A stretch of DNA of 64,000 nucleotides from DASVTU01 sp036387415 (lineage in GTDB: Bacteria > Acidobacteriota > Blastocatellia > Pyrinomonadales > Pyrinomonadaceae). The notes beneath the pieces were generated by a model. That model had not been told where the DNA came from. It worked only from the letters and a program-made list of their open reading frames with translations, and ran no database searches. Of this stretch, positions 17,843 through 25,685 are shown piece by piece (positions within the stretch are counted from its first letter, which is position 1; each line of letters begins with the position of its first letter). The translations under genes were made by a program, and so were the position numbers. The stretch is taken from positions 496,001-560,000 of the forward strand of contig DASVTU010000019.1 in the NCBI GenBank assembly GCA_036387415.1, in the 5' to 3' direction.

Positions 17843-18907
17843 TCAGCGTTGTTGTGAAAGCGACTGTTTCGTGAGATGCCCTTCGATGTGCGGCAGACTC
17901 GACAGCAACACGTCTCCGACGATTTTCAAACTCTGCGGCGAGATTTTATCAAGCGTATCTTCGGGCGTATGCCAGTGCGGATAGGAGTTAAGCTGGATGA
18001 TGTCCACCGCTTCGATGCCTGCGCGCATGAAAGGCTCATGGTCGTCGCCGCCGATGCCTTCCTCGCGTTCGACAAACTGCGCTCCATGACCCAACGCGCG
18101 CGCCGTCCGCCAAATCGTTTCGACGAGCCACGCCGTACTCGATGTGTCGCGCGGGAGTTCCAGTTTTTTGTAACCAATCATGTCGAGCAGAATCATCGCG
18201 CGCACGCGCTTCAACTCTCCGCGCTCACGCAACTGCGCGACGAAGCGACGGCTGCCGTAAGTGTTGTCGGGCGCGTTCGGTTTGCTGCAATCGTCCCACT
18301 GACGACAAAAAGCTTCTTCTCCATCAAAAAACACGAACCAGTATGTGAAGCGCGGCTTGCGCGTCGCGGCTGAGAGCACGCGCGCCAACTCCAACAGCGC
18401 GCCCGTTGACGAACCGCCGTCGTTTGCGCCGACGAAGCGAAACTCCTTGAACGGCTTCGTGTCGTAATGGCTGGCGACGATAATCGTCTCCGCCGTCTCG
18501 CCCGCGAGCGTCGCCGTGACGTTCGCCATGCGGCGTTCGCCGACGGGCGTTTTGGCGCGGAATTCGTCGGTTGAAACCTCCAAGCCGTAAGACTTCAGCT
18601 CATCTACGATGTAAGCGCGCGTCTTCGCCAGTTCCTTTGAACCCGCCGGACGCGGCCCCATCTCGACCATCTTACGCACATGAGCCAACGCGCGTTCGCC
18701 GTCGAACGCCGCGCCTCCGCTCTGCGCCGTCGTCGCCGACAGAGAGACGCTTGGCGGCCTGTTCTCGACGGGTTTGGGATTCTGCGCGGAGGCTTGCGAC
18801 GCGTGATTGATGAGAATGAAGTTGGCGAGGACGAAGCAACAGATGAGAAACGGCGCAGCAAGCGCGTGCGGGAGTCGCGGGAGAGACGCGTGGATGGCTT
18901 TCGTCAT
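17843..18907 (-). CDS. Secreted M28-family zinc peptidase (glutaminyl-cyclase-like)
   Basis: This is a 354-residue protein. A signal peptide (MTKAIHASLPRLPHALAAPFLICCFVLANFILI, cut near ASAQ) leads into an M28 fold with metal ligands in ASHYDTKPF, GANDGGSSTGALLELAR, FFDGEEAF and YPHWHTPEDT. The DGGSSTGALLELAR and WDDCS segments resemble glutaminyl-peptide cyclotransferases as much as aminopeptidases, so the reaction is either removal of N-terminal residues or cyclisation of N-terminal Gln. ATG 18907 is chosen because it gives a normal signal peptide; ATG 18982 would add 25 Arg-rich residues. Neither start has a clear ribosome site. Confidence 0.85.
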   Translation of the reverse strand: MTKAIHASLPRLPHALAAPFLICCFVLANFILINHASQASAQNPKPVENRPPSVSLSATTAQSGGAAFDGERALAHVRKMVEMGPRPAGSKELAKTRAYIVDELKSYGLEVSTDEFRAKTPVGERRMANVTATLAGETAETIIVASHYDTKPFKEFRFVGANDGGSSTGALLELARVLSAATRKPRFTYWFVFFDGEEAFCRQWDDCSKPNAPDNTYGSRRFVAQLRERGELKRVRAMILLDMIGYKKLELPRDTSSTAWLVETIWRTARALGHGAQFVEREEGIGGDDHEPFMRAGIEAVDIIQLNSYPHWHTPEDTLDKISPQSLKIVGDVLLSSLPHIEGHLTKQSLSQQR

Positions 18908-19127
18908 GAATGCTGCGGCGGTGTGGCGTCGCGGACGCGACCTCGCATCGCGTCGGCGTTGACTAAACGATGTAAAGCGCATGGAGTTAAAATGGCATCT
19001 CCGAAATCGTTCTCGCGTAGCAAAAGGCGTCGGGTACGCATCGCGTTGCCGTCCGGCGTCCGTGTCGAAGGCATTCGCGCGTCGTTGTGGTCGTCAGCGC
19101 ACGCGTCAGACGCGAGGCGGGCGGCGG

Positions 19128-19712
19128 CTAGTTGACTTTCGTCTCGTCCGTCTCCACCTCGACTGTCACGCGATGCTCGGCGGGGCGACGCGCCTCGCGT
19201 TCGCGGCGCGAGAGCGTGCGACCACGTCCGGCCATCAAATCCAGTCCCTTCTCGAACACGGCGAACGGAAGATTGGCGACCGCGCTCAAGGTTTCAAAGG
19301 CGGCGACGGCTTCGAGTTCGACGAGCGTCGCGAGTTTCTTCTGAAGCGGCATGTCACGAAATTCTTTGCGAAAATCTTTGGCGGCTTCCTCGGTCGTCGG
19401 CTCGCGTTCGGTAACGGGCACAGGACGCAAAACGAGGTCGCCCGCGTGTTCAATCTTGGTCTGACAGGCGAGGCGTTCGCCCGCCGCGAGACGTTCGGGA
19501 CTCAGACGTTCGCGCTCGGCGTTGGTGAGCGACGACAGCAGCGTCGCGCCCTGCTCGACGACGACCGCGCACGTGTCGCATTGGCCGCGCCCGTCGCACT
19601 CCGCAGGCAGGCGCACGCCCAGGCGTTTCGCCGCCTCCCACAGATACGTCCCCTCGGCGACAATGCCGCTATAATCCTGTCCTTCCGTCTTCCATTCAAT
19701 GTTAACGCTCAT
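19128..19712 (-). CDS. 2Fe-2S ferredoxin-domain protein
   Basis: Residues 1-95 form a plant-type ferredoxin fold with the cluster ligands AECDGRGQCDTCAVVV (about 38-53) and a fourth Cys in ERLACQTK. The following 100 residues are helical with a basic end and match nothing I recognise. It likely carries electrons to an unidentified partner. ATG 19712 has GAGAGGAT 5 bases upstream; the frame is open 13 codons further. At 194 residues it is twice the length of a simple ferredoxin. Confidence 0.85.
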   Translation of the reverse strand: MSVNIEWKTEGQDYSGIVAEGTYLWEAAKRLGVRLPAECDGRGQCDTCAVVVEQGATLLSSLTNAERERLSPERLAAGERLACQTKIEHAGDLVLRPVPVTEREPTTEEAAKDFRKEFRDMPLQKKLATLVELEAVAAFETLSAVANLPFAVFEKGLDLMAGRGRTLSRREREARRPAEHRVTVEVETDETKVN

Positions 19713-19805
19713 TTTTATCCTCTCGCGCGAAGCAACACGCTCGAACATCAATTTGCGGGGAAACTTTCATGCAACTTACAACGCTTTCCGCCCAATAATC
19801 AAGGA

Positions 19806-19880
19806 GGGCAAAAGTAAAAAGGCAAAAGTGAAGAAAGCGACTTCTCTTCATCCTTTTGCCTTTTACCCTTTTCCTTTTGC
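19806..19880. repeat. Heptamer-periodic inverted repeat between fur and the ferredoxin gene
   Basis: Left arm words such as GGCAAAA GTAAAAA (19806-19837) face a right arm of CCTTTTG CCTTTTA words (19846-19874). The right end is 8 bases from the fur stop codon. Confidence 0.8.
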
Positions 19881-19887
19881 TGTCGCT

Positions 19888-20394
19888 TCAATGCGTGCCC
19901 GGTGCGGAGGCGAAGCGGACGCGGGGTTCGGCGGCGGATTCGTCTTTGCGTTGTTTGTTGCCCGCCTCGCGTTGGCAATTGGCGCAGACGCCGAAGATGC
20001 GTAGTGAATGTTGAATCGGCACGAAATGATGTTTGGCGAGGATGGAATCCTGTATGGCTTCGAGTTCGGCGGAGAAGAATTCGATGGTCAGGCCGCATTC
20101 GGTGCAAATCATGTGGTCGTGATGCGGGTGTTTATAGTTGTGCTCGTAGCGCGTGCGTCCGTCGCCGAAGCGCACTTCGCGCGCCAGTCCGGCATCGACC
20201 AGAAGTTTAAGCGTGCGATAGACGGTCGTATGCCCGACGCTTGGGTCTTCCTGCTTAACGAGATTGTAGAGGTCTTCGCTCGACAGGTGTTCTTCCGTAC
20301 GCAAAAACACATCCAGAATCAAATCGCGTTGCGCGGTGCGTTTGAGTCCCGCGCGCTGGATGTGGCGATGAAATACTTCCTTCTCTTCAGTCAT
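19888..20394 (-). CDS. fur: Fur-family metal-dependent repressor
   Basis: This 168-residue protein has a winged-helix N-terminal half (RTAQRDLILDVFLRTEEHLSSEDLYNLV, then HTTVYRTLKLLVDAGLARE) and a C-terminal dimer domain with KHPHHDHMICTECG and a second CANC pair that would bind structural zinc. Fur-like (HHDHMIC) rather than Zur or PerR identity is the simplest reading but is not certain. ATG 20394 follows AAGAGGG. A Fur-box-like site precedes feoAB in this window, a plausible target. It is divergent from the tRNA-Leu gene. Confidence 0.9.
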   Translation of the reverse strand: MTEEKEVFHRHIQRAGLKRTAQRDLILDVFLRTEEHLSSEDLYNLVKQEDPSVGHTTVYRTLKLLVDAGLAREVRFGDGRTRYEHNYKHPHHDHMICTECGLTIEFFSAELEAIQDSILAKHHFVPIQHSLRIFGVCANCQREAGNKQRKDESAAEPRVRFASAPGTH

Positions 20395-20481
20395 AACCCT
20401 CTTGCCTGACAACCGATAGATGGAGACGAGGTTTCGACAACACGCGCATTCTACCACTGGCACAGGCATGCTGTGAAGAAG

Positions 20482-20511
20482 TTGGTGCGAAGGCGCACCA
20501 CATGCTATCTT
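20482..20511 (+). promoter_or_regulatory. Candidate promoter of the tRNA-Leu gene
   Basis: TTGGTG (20482-20487) and TATCTT (20506-20511) are separated by 18 bases, with the tRNA 5-prime end 12 bases after the -10. Each box has two or three mismatches to consensus, so this is tentative. Confidence 0.35.
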
Positions 20512-20556
20512 TTCCGCACGGTGCCGGGGTGGCGAAATGGCAGACGCGACGGACTT

Positions 20557-21238
20557 AGATGTTTGAGCACCCAGAGCGAAATCTCCGGCGTGAATGGAGT
20601 CAAATTCGGTGAAACCTTTAATCTGGCAACACCGAGCTAAGTTTGGAGGAAATATTTTTGCCGCGATAAGTTGGAGTTAGAGCGTGGCAATTTGGGCAAA
20701 GTAACTTCAAGTTGGATAGTCTATTATCGTAGCGGTTTCCGTTGATGTGATGTAGTTCGAGAGGGATGGGCTGGCTGAGCCATTTTGTCTTTCTGCAACT
20801 AGAACATTTACGGGCTAAGACATTCTCCGATAAAAGTCTTTTTTTCAACTTGTAAGATTGTATTTGAAGTTCGTTATTCAAATACTTGTGAATTGGTTGC
20901 TTTGAACCAAAAGTCTTGCCTTTGTTCCGACATTGTCCGGTAAAGTGGGAAATATCTAATTTGAAGTGCTTGATTGCCCTTCTCAGAATTTCATAATTTC
21001 CACCATTAAGGAGCGACGCCTAATTTATCCAATGTCTGTGCGAGCGAAGTGGAGTTTCTAATCGCTTCAGTCAATTGATGTTCGGTATATTTGCGTAGCC
21101 TCCTGTGGCCTCCAAAAAAGTGTAGAGACTAGACGGCTCCCACCTGACTGTTATGTCCATACGTAGCAAAAGGTGAAGGTATAGTCCAGACCACAAACTG
21201 CGTTATTTTGTGCGGGCGGCGAAAGCCGTAGTGGTAAG
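20557..21238 (+). ncRNA. Self-splicing group I intron in the anticodon loop of tRNA-Leu(UAA)
   Basis: The intron is 682 nt, about 2.5 times the size of the usual cyanobacterial one. The 5-prime exon ends in U and the intron ends in G (21238), as group I splicing requires. A guide containing TTGAGC lies at 20563-20568. Core elements can be read: P/Q at 20619-20640 (TCTGGCAACACCGAGCTAAG), R at 21120-21136 (GTAGAGACTAGACGG) and S at 21176-21192 (AAGGTATAGTCCAGACC). A GAAA-capped hairpin (21217-21228) sits in the P9 region. The extra length, 20641-21119, lies between Q and R, thus in the P6 loop, and holds an HNH endonuclease gene on the other strand. The A+T content there is higher than in the flanks. 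Confidence 0.95.
20618..21101 (-). pseudogene. HNH homing endonuclease, antisense within the intron, frameshifted
   Basis: Reading the minus strand from about 21101, one frame gives RKYTEHQLTEAIRNSTSL and LDKLGVAP, then stop TAA at 21006-21008. The frame shifted by one base continues LNGGNYEILRRAIKHFKLD, ISHFTGQCRNKGKTFG and on without a break to the stop at 20618-20620. Together they form a known family of about 160-residue HNH proteins with zinc pairs CSSC and CPNC and the HNH core LELHHINGNRYDNRLSNLKL. So there is one +1-type frameshift near 21009-21014. No ATG, GTG or TTG lies at the expected start, although AGGAGG (21099-21104) does; the first in-frame start is TTG at 21074. The catalytic half (20618-20881, from TTG) is intact. 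The last eight or nine codons are the complement of the intron P/Q core. Confidence 0.85.
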
Positions 21239-21247
21239 AAAATCCGT

Positions 21248-21285
<38 letters not shown>

Positions 21286-21371
21286 CACCAATTTATTTAG
21301 ACTCTTGTTGTGATGCGTCGCGCCCGTCGGCGTAAAACGAAGGGGCACGCGCGGCGGTCAGTTTTCGTTGC

Positions 21372-21401
21372 TTGACCTCGTTGCCTTTCCGTCTCTACAA
21401 T
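21372..21401 (+). promoter_or_regulatory. Sigma-70 promoter of the 95-codon gene
   Basis: TTGACC (21372-21377), an 18-base spacer and TACAAT (21396-21401), 62 bases before the start codon. Confidence 0.6.
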
Positions 21402-21463
21402 CACGCATCAGTTCCCCGCGACAACCCCCGTTGACGTTAACCGAAAGAGAAAAGGGGTGAACT

Positions 21464-21751
21464 ATGTCCAGCCAACGAAGCGACGACAGCCAGGGCGATA
21501 CCGGAACAAGAGACATCACGTATGATTTAATCAGCACCGCTTATCATGCTCTGCAAGGCGCGGAAACTCTTGCGCTCTACATCGGAGATGCCACGCAAGA
21601 AGGAAATCAGGAACTCATCCAGTTCTTCACGGAGACCAAAGAAGAGTACCAACGGCGCGCAGAGCGTGCGAAACAGTTGCTCACAGGCCATCTCGGTCAA
21701 GGTCAGGGACAGGCGGCGAGCGGTGGCGGCGGTGGCGGCGGCAGCCAGTAA
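21464..21751 (+). CDS. Small helical hypothetical protein with Gly-rich tail
   Basis: The 95-residue product is mostly two long amphipathic helices (ITYDLISTAYHALQGAETLALYI and ELIQFFTETKEEYQRRAERAKQLL) followed by a Gly/Gln/Ser tail. The helix pattern is reminiscent of half of a ferritin-like four-helix bundle, but the metal ligands are not all present, so that is only a resemblance. ATG 21464 has AAGGGGTG upstream, a good promoter lies 60 bases earlier and a strong terminator follows, so it is a monocistronic, clearly expressed unit. Function unknown. Confidence 0.85.
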   Translation: MSSQRSDDSQGDTGTRDITYDLISTAYHALQGAETLALYIGDATQEGNQELIQFFTETKEEYQRRAERAKQLLTGHLGQGQGQAASGGGGGGGSQ

Positions 21752-21805
21752 CGAACGACATTTGACGACCGCTAATTTCCGCGCTCCGGCGCGAGACGAA
21801 AAGCG

Positions 21806-21842
21806 AAACGCCTGTTGTGCCGAGTCACAACAGGCGTTTTTC
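21806..21842 (+). terminator. Rho-independent terminator after the 95-codon gene
   Basis: An 11-bp perfect GC-rich stem (21809-21819 with 21826-21836) extends by three A:T pairs into a run of five T. Confidence 0.9.
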
Positions 21843-21915
21843 TATGGAAAACTTTGTGCAGAAACGTCTCCGTTCGACTTCCAGACGAAGCTACTCTCGA
21901 CAGACGTTTCTTTTC

Positions 21916-22095
21916 CTATTCTTCGCTCGCATTCTTCTGCACGCCCGTCAGGGTGTCGGCGCTAAGGATGGTGCTCAGCCCTTCGTTCTCTTCCGCGGCG
22001 GTCGGCGTGTCGGGTTCGGCCACGTCGCCGCGTTCGGCCTCGCGGTCTTGTGTGTTGGCGTGTGCTTGTCCGGTCGGACTGTTTTTCTCACTCAT
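21916..22095 (-). CDS. Small acidic hypothetical protein, 59 residues
   Basis: The product is hydrophilic and acidic (many Glu, Asp, Thr, Asn) with no membrane segment, and looks disordered. ATG 22095 has AGGAGAG 5 bases upstream and follows the CysO-MoeB-rhodanese gene by 13 bases, so it is the last gene of that operon. I do not recognise it. Confidence 0.6.
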   Translation of the reverse strand: MSEKNSPTGQAHANTQDREAERGDVAEPDTPTAAEENEGLSTILSADTLTGVQKNASEE

Positions 22096-22108
22096 ACTTC
22101 TCTCCTGC

Positions 22109-23644
22109 TCAATACTTCGGGACGCTCGCATCCACTTCGTTTGACCACGCCGTGATGCCGCCTTTGAGATTGATGAGACGACCCTTGTAACCCGCGCGTT
22201 GGAGGGCTTCGATGGCTTTGGCGCTGCGTCCGCCCATCTTGCAATGGACGACGGTTTCGCGGCTCTCGTCAATCTCGCCGATGCGGTTGGCGACCTGTCC
22301 GAGCGGAATCAACTTCGAGCCGGGGATACGCGCGATGTCGTATTCGTTTGGCTCGCGCACGTCGATAATCTGTATGTCGTCGCCACGGTCGAGGCGCTGT
22401 TTGAATTCGGTCGCGGTAATCTCTTCCATCTGTTGTGGAGCGGGTTGGTTCATCGTTTGAGCCTCCGTCGGTGTTGGTTTTAGTCCGCAAAACGCTTCGT
22501 AGTCAATCAATTCTCGAATCGTCGGGTGCTCGCCGCAGACGGGGCACGCCGGGTCTTTCCTCAGTTTCAATTCACGAAAACGCAGACGCCACGCGTCAAA
22601 CAAGAGCAGACGATTGATGAGCGGTTCGCCGTCGCCGAGGATGAGTTTGATGGTTTCGTTGGCTTGAATCGCGCCCACGATACCGGGCAAGACGCCGAGC
22701 ACTCCGCCCTCCGCACAACTGGGGACGAGGCCGGGCGGCGGCGGTTCGGGATAGAGACAACGATAGCACGCGCCGCGTCCATTTTCAGCCCCAGCCCAGA
22801 AGACGCTCGCCTGTCCCTCGAAGCGAAAGATGGAACCGTAGACATTGGGCTTGCCCGTGAGGACGCATGCGTCGTTGACGAGATAGCGCGTCGGAAAATT
22901 GTCTGTGCCATCGACGATGATGTCGTAGTCGCGGAAAAGCTGTAGGGCGTTGTCGCTCGTCAGTCGCGTCTCGTAGGTGTCAATGTGGACGTGTGGGTTG
23001 ATGTCGGAGAGACGTTCGCGCGCCGATTCGATTTTGGGACGCCCGACATCCTTCGTGCCGTGCACGATTTGTCGCTGCAAGTTCGACTCGTCAACCACGT
23101 CGAAGTCCACGATGCCGAGACGACCGACACCCGCCGCCGCCAGATACATGCCGAGCGGCGCGCCGAGTCCGCCCGTGCCAATCATCAAAACGCTCGCGGC
23201 TTTCAACTTTCGCTGCCCCTGCATGCCGACCTCCGGCATGATGAGGTGACGGCTATAACGCGCAATCTCATCGTTAGTGAGCGACGGCAACTCTGACGCC
23301 GCTGTGCCGTCTCCCGTCGCATGATTCTTACTGCTGGATGCCACGTCCGCCACTTCATTTTCGGTCGTCGCGCCGCCCGCGATGGCGGGGATAATGGAAA
23401 TCGAGTCGCCGTCGCGGACGGGCGTTTCGAGTCGCTCGGAGTGGCGGATGTCGTCGTCGTTGACGTAGATGTTGACGAAGTTGCGGAGACTGTTCTGCTC
23501 CGTGTAGAGATGCTTGCGTAGCTCCGCGTGCTCGCCCGTCAGTTTGTCGAGCGCCTCGCCCACCGTCTGGGCTTCGACCACCATTTCCGACTTTCCGCCC
23601 GCATACTGCCTGAGCGCCGTCGGGATTGAAATTGTGACTGCCAT
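22109..23644 (-). CDS. CysO-like sulfur carrier fused to MoeB/MoeZ-type activating enzyme and rhodanese
   Basis: The product has 511 residues in three parts. Residues 1-91 are a ubiquitin-like sulfur carrier very like mycobacterial CysO (ISIPTALR, FVNIYVNDDDIR, DGDSISIIPAIAGG) ending in Gly90-Gly91. After a linker, residues 120-370 are an E1-like adenylyltransferase with ATP loop GTGGLGAP (156-163), CYRC and CPVC zinc pairs and PSCAEGG. The C-terminal rhodanese has active site CKMGGRS. MoeZ-like enzymes adenylate the carrier tail and the rhodanese supplies sulfur to make a thiocarboxylate. Here the Gly-Gly is internal, so it must be cut or the mechanism altered; a JAMM protease is encoded in the same operon. 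ATG 23644 follows AAAGGAG. Confidence 0.9.
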   Translation of the reverse strand: MAVTISIPTALRQYAGGKSEMVVEAQTVGEALDKLTGEHAELRKHLYTEQNSLRNFVNIYVNDDDIRHSERLETPVRDGDSISIIPAIAGGATTENEVADVASSSKNHATGDGTAASELPSLTNDEIARYSRHLIMPEVGMQGQRKLKAASVLMIGTGGLGAPLGMYLAAAGVGRLGIVDFDVVDESNLQRQIVHGTKDVGRPKIESARERLSDINPHVHIDTYETRLTSDNALQLFRDYDIIVDGTDNFPTRYLVNDACVLTGKPNVYGSIFRFEGQASVFWAGAENGRGACYRCLYPEPPPPGLVPSCAEGGVLGVLPGIVGAIQANETIKLILGDGEPLINRLLLFDAWRLRFRELKLRKDPACPVCGEHPTIRELIDYEAFCGLKPTPTEAQTMNQPAPQQMEEITATEFKQRLDRGDDIQIIDVREPNEYDIARIPGSKLIPLGQVANRIGEIDESRETVVHCKMGGRSAKAIEALQRAGYKGRLINLKGGITAWSNEVDASVPKY

Positions 23645-23738
23645 GCTCCAAAACTCCTTTTTCAAACCACTTTCAAACCGCTGCGAATCCAAACTGACTT
23701 CTGTTTCTCATTCAAATGCTCGACGCGTGCACGTCCAT

Positions 23739-25181
23739 TCAACGCTCGACGCGCGGCACGACGGTCGGAGTCGCAGAAGTTTTCGCGCTTTCGTCCGCGC
23801 TCTCCTCCGGCGTGGTCGTCGCCTCCGTTGCGTCTACGCTCTCCGCGTCCTCTCCGGCCACATCGTCTTCAGGTTCATCCGCGTCGCGTGCGAAGGGGTC
23901 GGGCGTCGTCGCTTTCTCCGGGACAAACCACGTCGTCACACGCCCCTGCGGCTGCCACATCTCGCGGCCTTGCAGGATGATGATGCGATGCGCGTCGATG
24001 CCGTGTTTGGTCGAGAGTGTAGTCTTCCACGCTTCGGCAATTTCCATCATGGAATTCTTAACGGCGGCATCTTGCTTCTCAGACGCGTCGCCTTCGGCCT
24101 CCGTGCTTGCTGCGTTAGTGGTGGCGACATCCTGCGGCGTTGAGAGCGCGAGTTGTTCTGCATTGGCGGAAGCTTCTCCTTCCGACACTTCTATCTCCAA
24201 CATCTCGCGCACGACGAAATAGCCGGACGCACGCGGGTTGTCGCGCAGCAACTCCGCGAGGTTTTCGAGTACCCAAGACTCTTCGGCCTGTTCCCTCGAA
24301 GCGTAGCCATATAAATCGTAAGAGTTGAGTTTGACGGCGACTCGCGGCTGGCTCTCGTTCTTCTTCTCACTCTTTTCCGTCGCGCCTGCGGCGGGCGGCG
24401 GTGCGGATTTCGGCAGAATCCATAATTCTACGGTCGCGGATTCGTCGTCGGACGCGCCGCCGTTGATTGATTTGAGGCGCGTAGTTTCCACTTTGTAGTC
24501 CCGTTGGAGAATGTCTTCGTCGCGTCGCGCAATTCTGCGCCACGCGCCCTTGAGGCTATTCTTTGAAGGATGTATCACAAGATAGCCGACCGATTCGGGC
24601 TGCTGTTTCAACTTCTCGGCGAACTGGCTGTGCGCGATTTCGCTGTCCGTCCAACCCATCTCTACTGTTTCCCTGTAAATATTCTCGTCCGTCGTGTAGA
24701 CATCGAACTGGCCGCTGAACTCTTGCGACTCGTTCTTATCCATCCCCGCAGCGACGGGCGGCGTCGCGCCTTCCGGCACAATCCAGAGTTCCGTCAAAGC
24801 GTCTTCGATGTCACGTTGCCCGCCATTGACGACTACGACGCGTGCGGCTTCAAGTCCGCGCTCGTTGGTCAGGTAGTGACGCGACGCCTTGACCTGCCAA
24901 GCAACGTGGCTGCGTTTGACACTCTTTTTCAACGTGTCGTAGCCGATGATGTAGCCCGTCGCGCCCGGCGAGTTTTGAAGCGTCACGGCGAAGTTATCGA
25001 GCCGCGCCGTCAAATCACAATGCCTGAGATTGCCATACTCATCGAGTTTGGTGGCGACGCGCGCGGGCGTCGCGTCCTGCGTCGCTTCGTCTTGTCCGTA
25101 GACGGTCGCTGGCGACCGGAACGACAGTGCTCCTGCGAGCAACAGAGCTGAGCAGGCCGTCAAGAAGTCGCTACGTCTCAT
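23739..25181 (-). CDS. Secreted protein with three tandem alpha/beta repeats, unknown function
   Basis: The 480-residue product begins with a signal peptide (MRRSDFLTACSALLLAGALSFRSPATVYG). Three repeats of about 110-130 residues follow, each with a helix ending in NSPGATGYIIGYD or PESVGYLVIHP or PRASGYFVVRE, a segment like LTNERGLEAARVVVVNGG, and ELWIVPEGATPP or ELWILPKSAPPP or TWFVPEKATTP. Acidic Ser/Thr linkers separate the repeats and form the tail. I do not know this family; the pattern suggests a small periplasmic alpha/beta domain. Its ATG overlaps the JAMM protease stop in an ATGA, so it belongs to the sulfur operon. Confidence 0.8.
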   Translation of the reverse strand: MRRSDFLTACSALLLAGALSFRSPATVYGQDEATQDATPARVATKLDEYGNLRHCDLTARLDNFAVTLQNSPGATGYIIGYDTLKKSVKRSHVAWQVKASRHYLTNERGLEAARVVVVNGGQRDIEDALTELWIVPEGATPPVAAGMDKNESQEFSGQFDVYTTDENIYRETVEMGWTDSEIAHSQFAEKLKQQPESVGYLVIHPSKNSLKGAWRRIARRDEDILQRDYKVETTRLKSINGGASDDESATVELWILPKSAPPPAAGATEKSEKKNESQPRVAVKLNSYDLYGYASREQAEESWVLENLAELLRDNPRASGYFVVREMLEIEVSEGEASANAEQLALSTPQDVATTNAASTEAEGDASEKQDAAVKNSMMEIAEAWKTTLSTKHGIDAHRIIILQGREMWQPQGRVTTWFVPEKATTPDPFARDADEPEDDVAGEDAESVDATEATTTPEESADESAKTSATPTVVPRVER

Positions 25182-25612
25182 CGTGTTTCCCTCCGCACCA
25201 ACTCTTCTTCATTAAAACGCGAACGGTCAGGCTCCATCTCCCACGAACGCAACTCGACGGCGCTTCCCTCACGCACAGAGACAATGATGTAAGACCACGT
25301 AGGCCACGCGTGCTCCAAATCGAACTGCGACGGCACCGCCGGATGGTCTGGATGCGAATGATAATTCCCAACCACGTCAAGCCCCTTCGCGCGCGCGTGA
25401 CGTTCACCGCGCAGATATTCCTGCGGCGTAATCAATGAACGATTATGCCGCGCAGCTTCCTCGCGCGCGTTCGACACCGGATAAGTTTCCCACACGGTTT
25501 TTCCGCCGTCCTCTGCCATGCGACCGATGAGCAAGCCGCAACACTCCTGCGGATATTCCGCTTCGCCTTGCCTGTTGATTTCCTCTATGTGCTCTGTCGT
25601 AAGTGTAAGCAT
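25178..25612 (-). CDS. JAMM-type metalloprotease (M67, Mec-like)
   Basis: This 144-residue protein carries the whole JAMM zinc site: Glu23 in PQECCGLLIG, then HSHPDHPAVPSQFD. Mycobacterial Mec removes cysteine from the CysO-Cys adduct made by CysM. Here it is encoded with cysM (73 bases upstream) and with a CysO fusion, which fits that role. It could also cut after the internal Gly-Gly of the fusion protein. ATG 25612; overlaps the next gene by 4 bases. Confidence 0.9.
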   Translation of the reverse strand: MLTLTTEHIEEINRQGEAEYPQECCGLLIGRMAEDGGKTVWETYPVSNAREEAARHNRSLITPQEYLRGERHARAKGLDVVGNYHSHPDHPAVPSQFDLEHAWPTWSYIIVSVREGSAVELRSWEMEPDRSRFNEEELVRRETR

Positions 25613-25685
25613 CCTGTCGCGCTTTGCCTATTCAAATTTCCGACTCACGGCCTCTGCCGCGCACGCCGTTCGTTTCTCTCCACTA

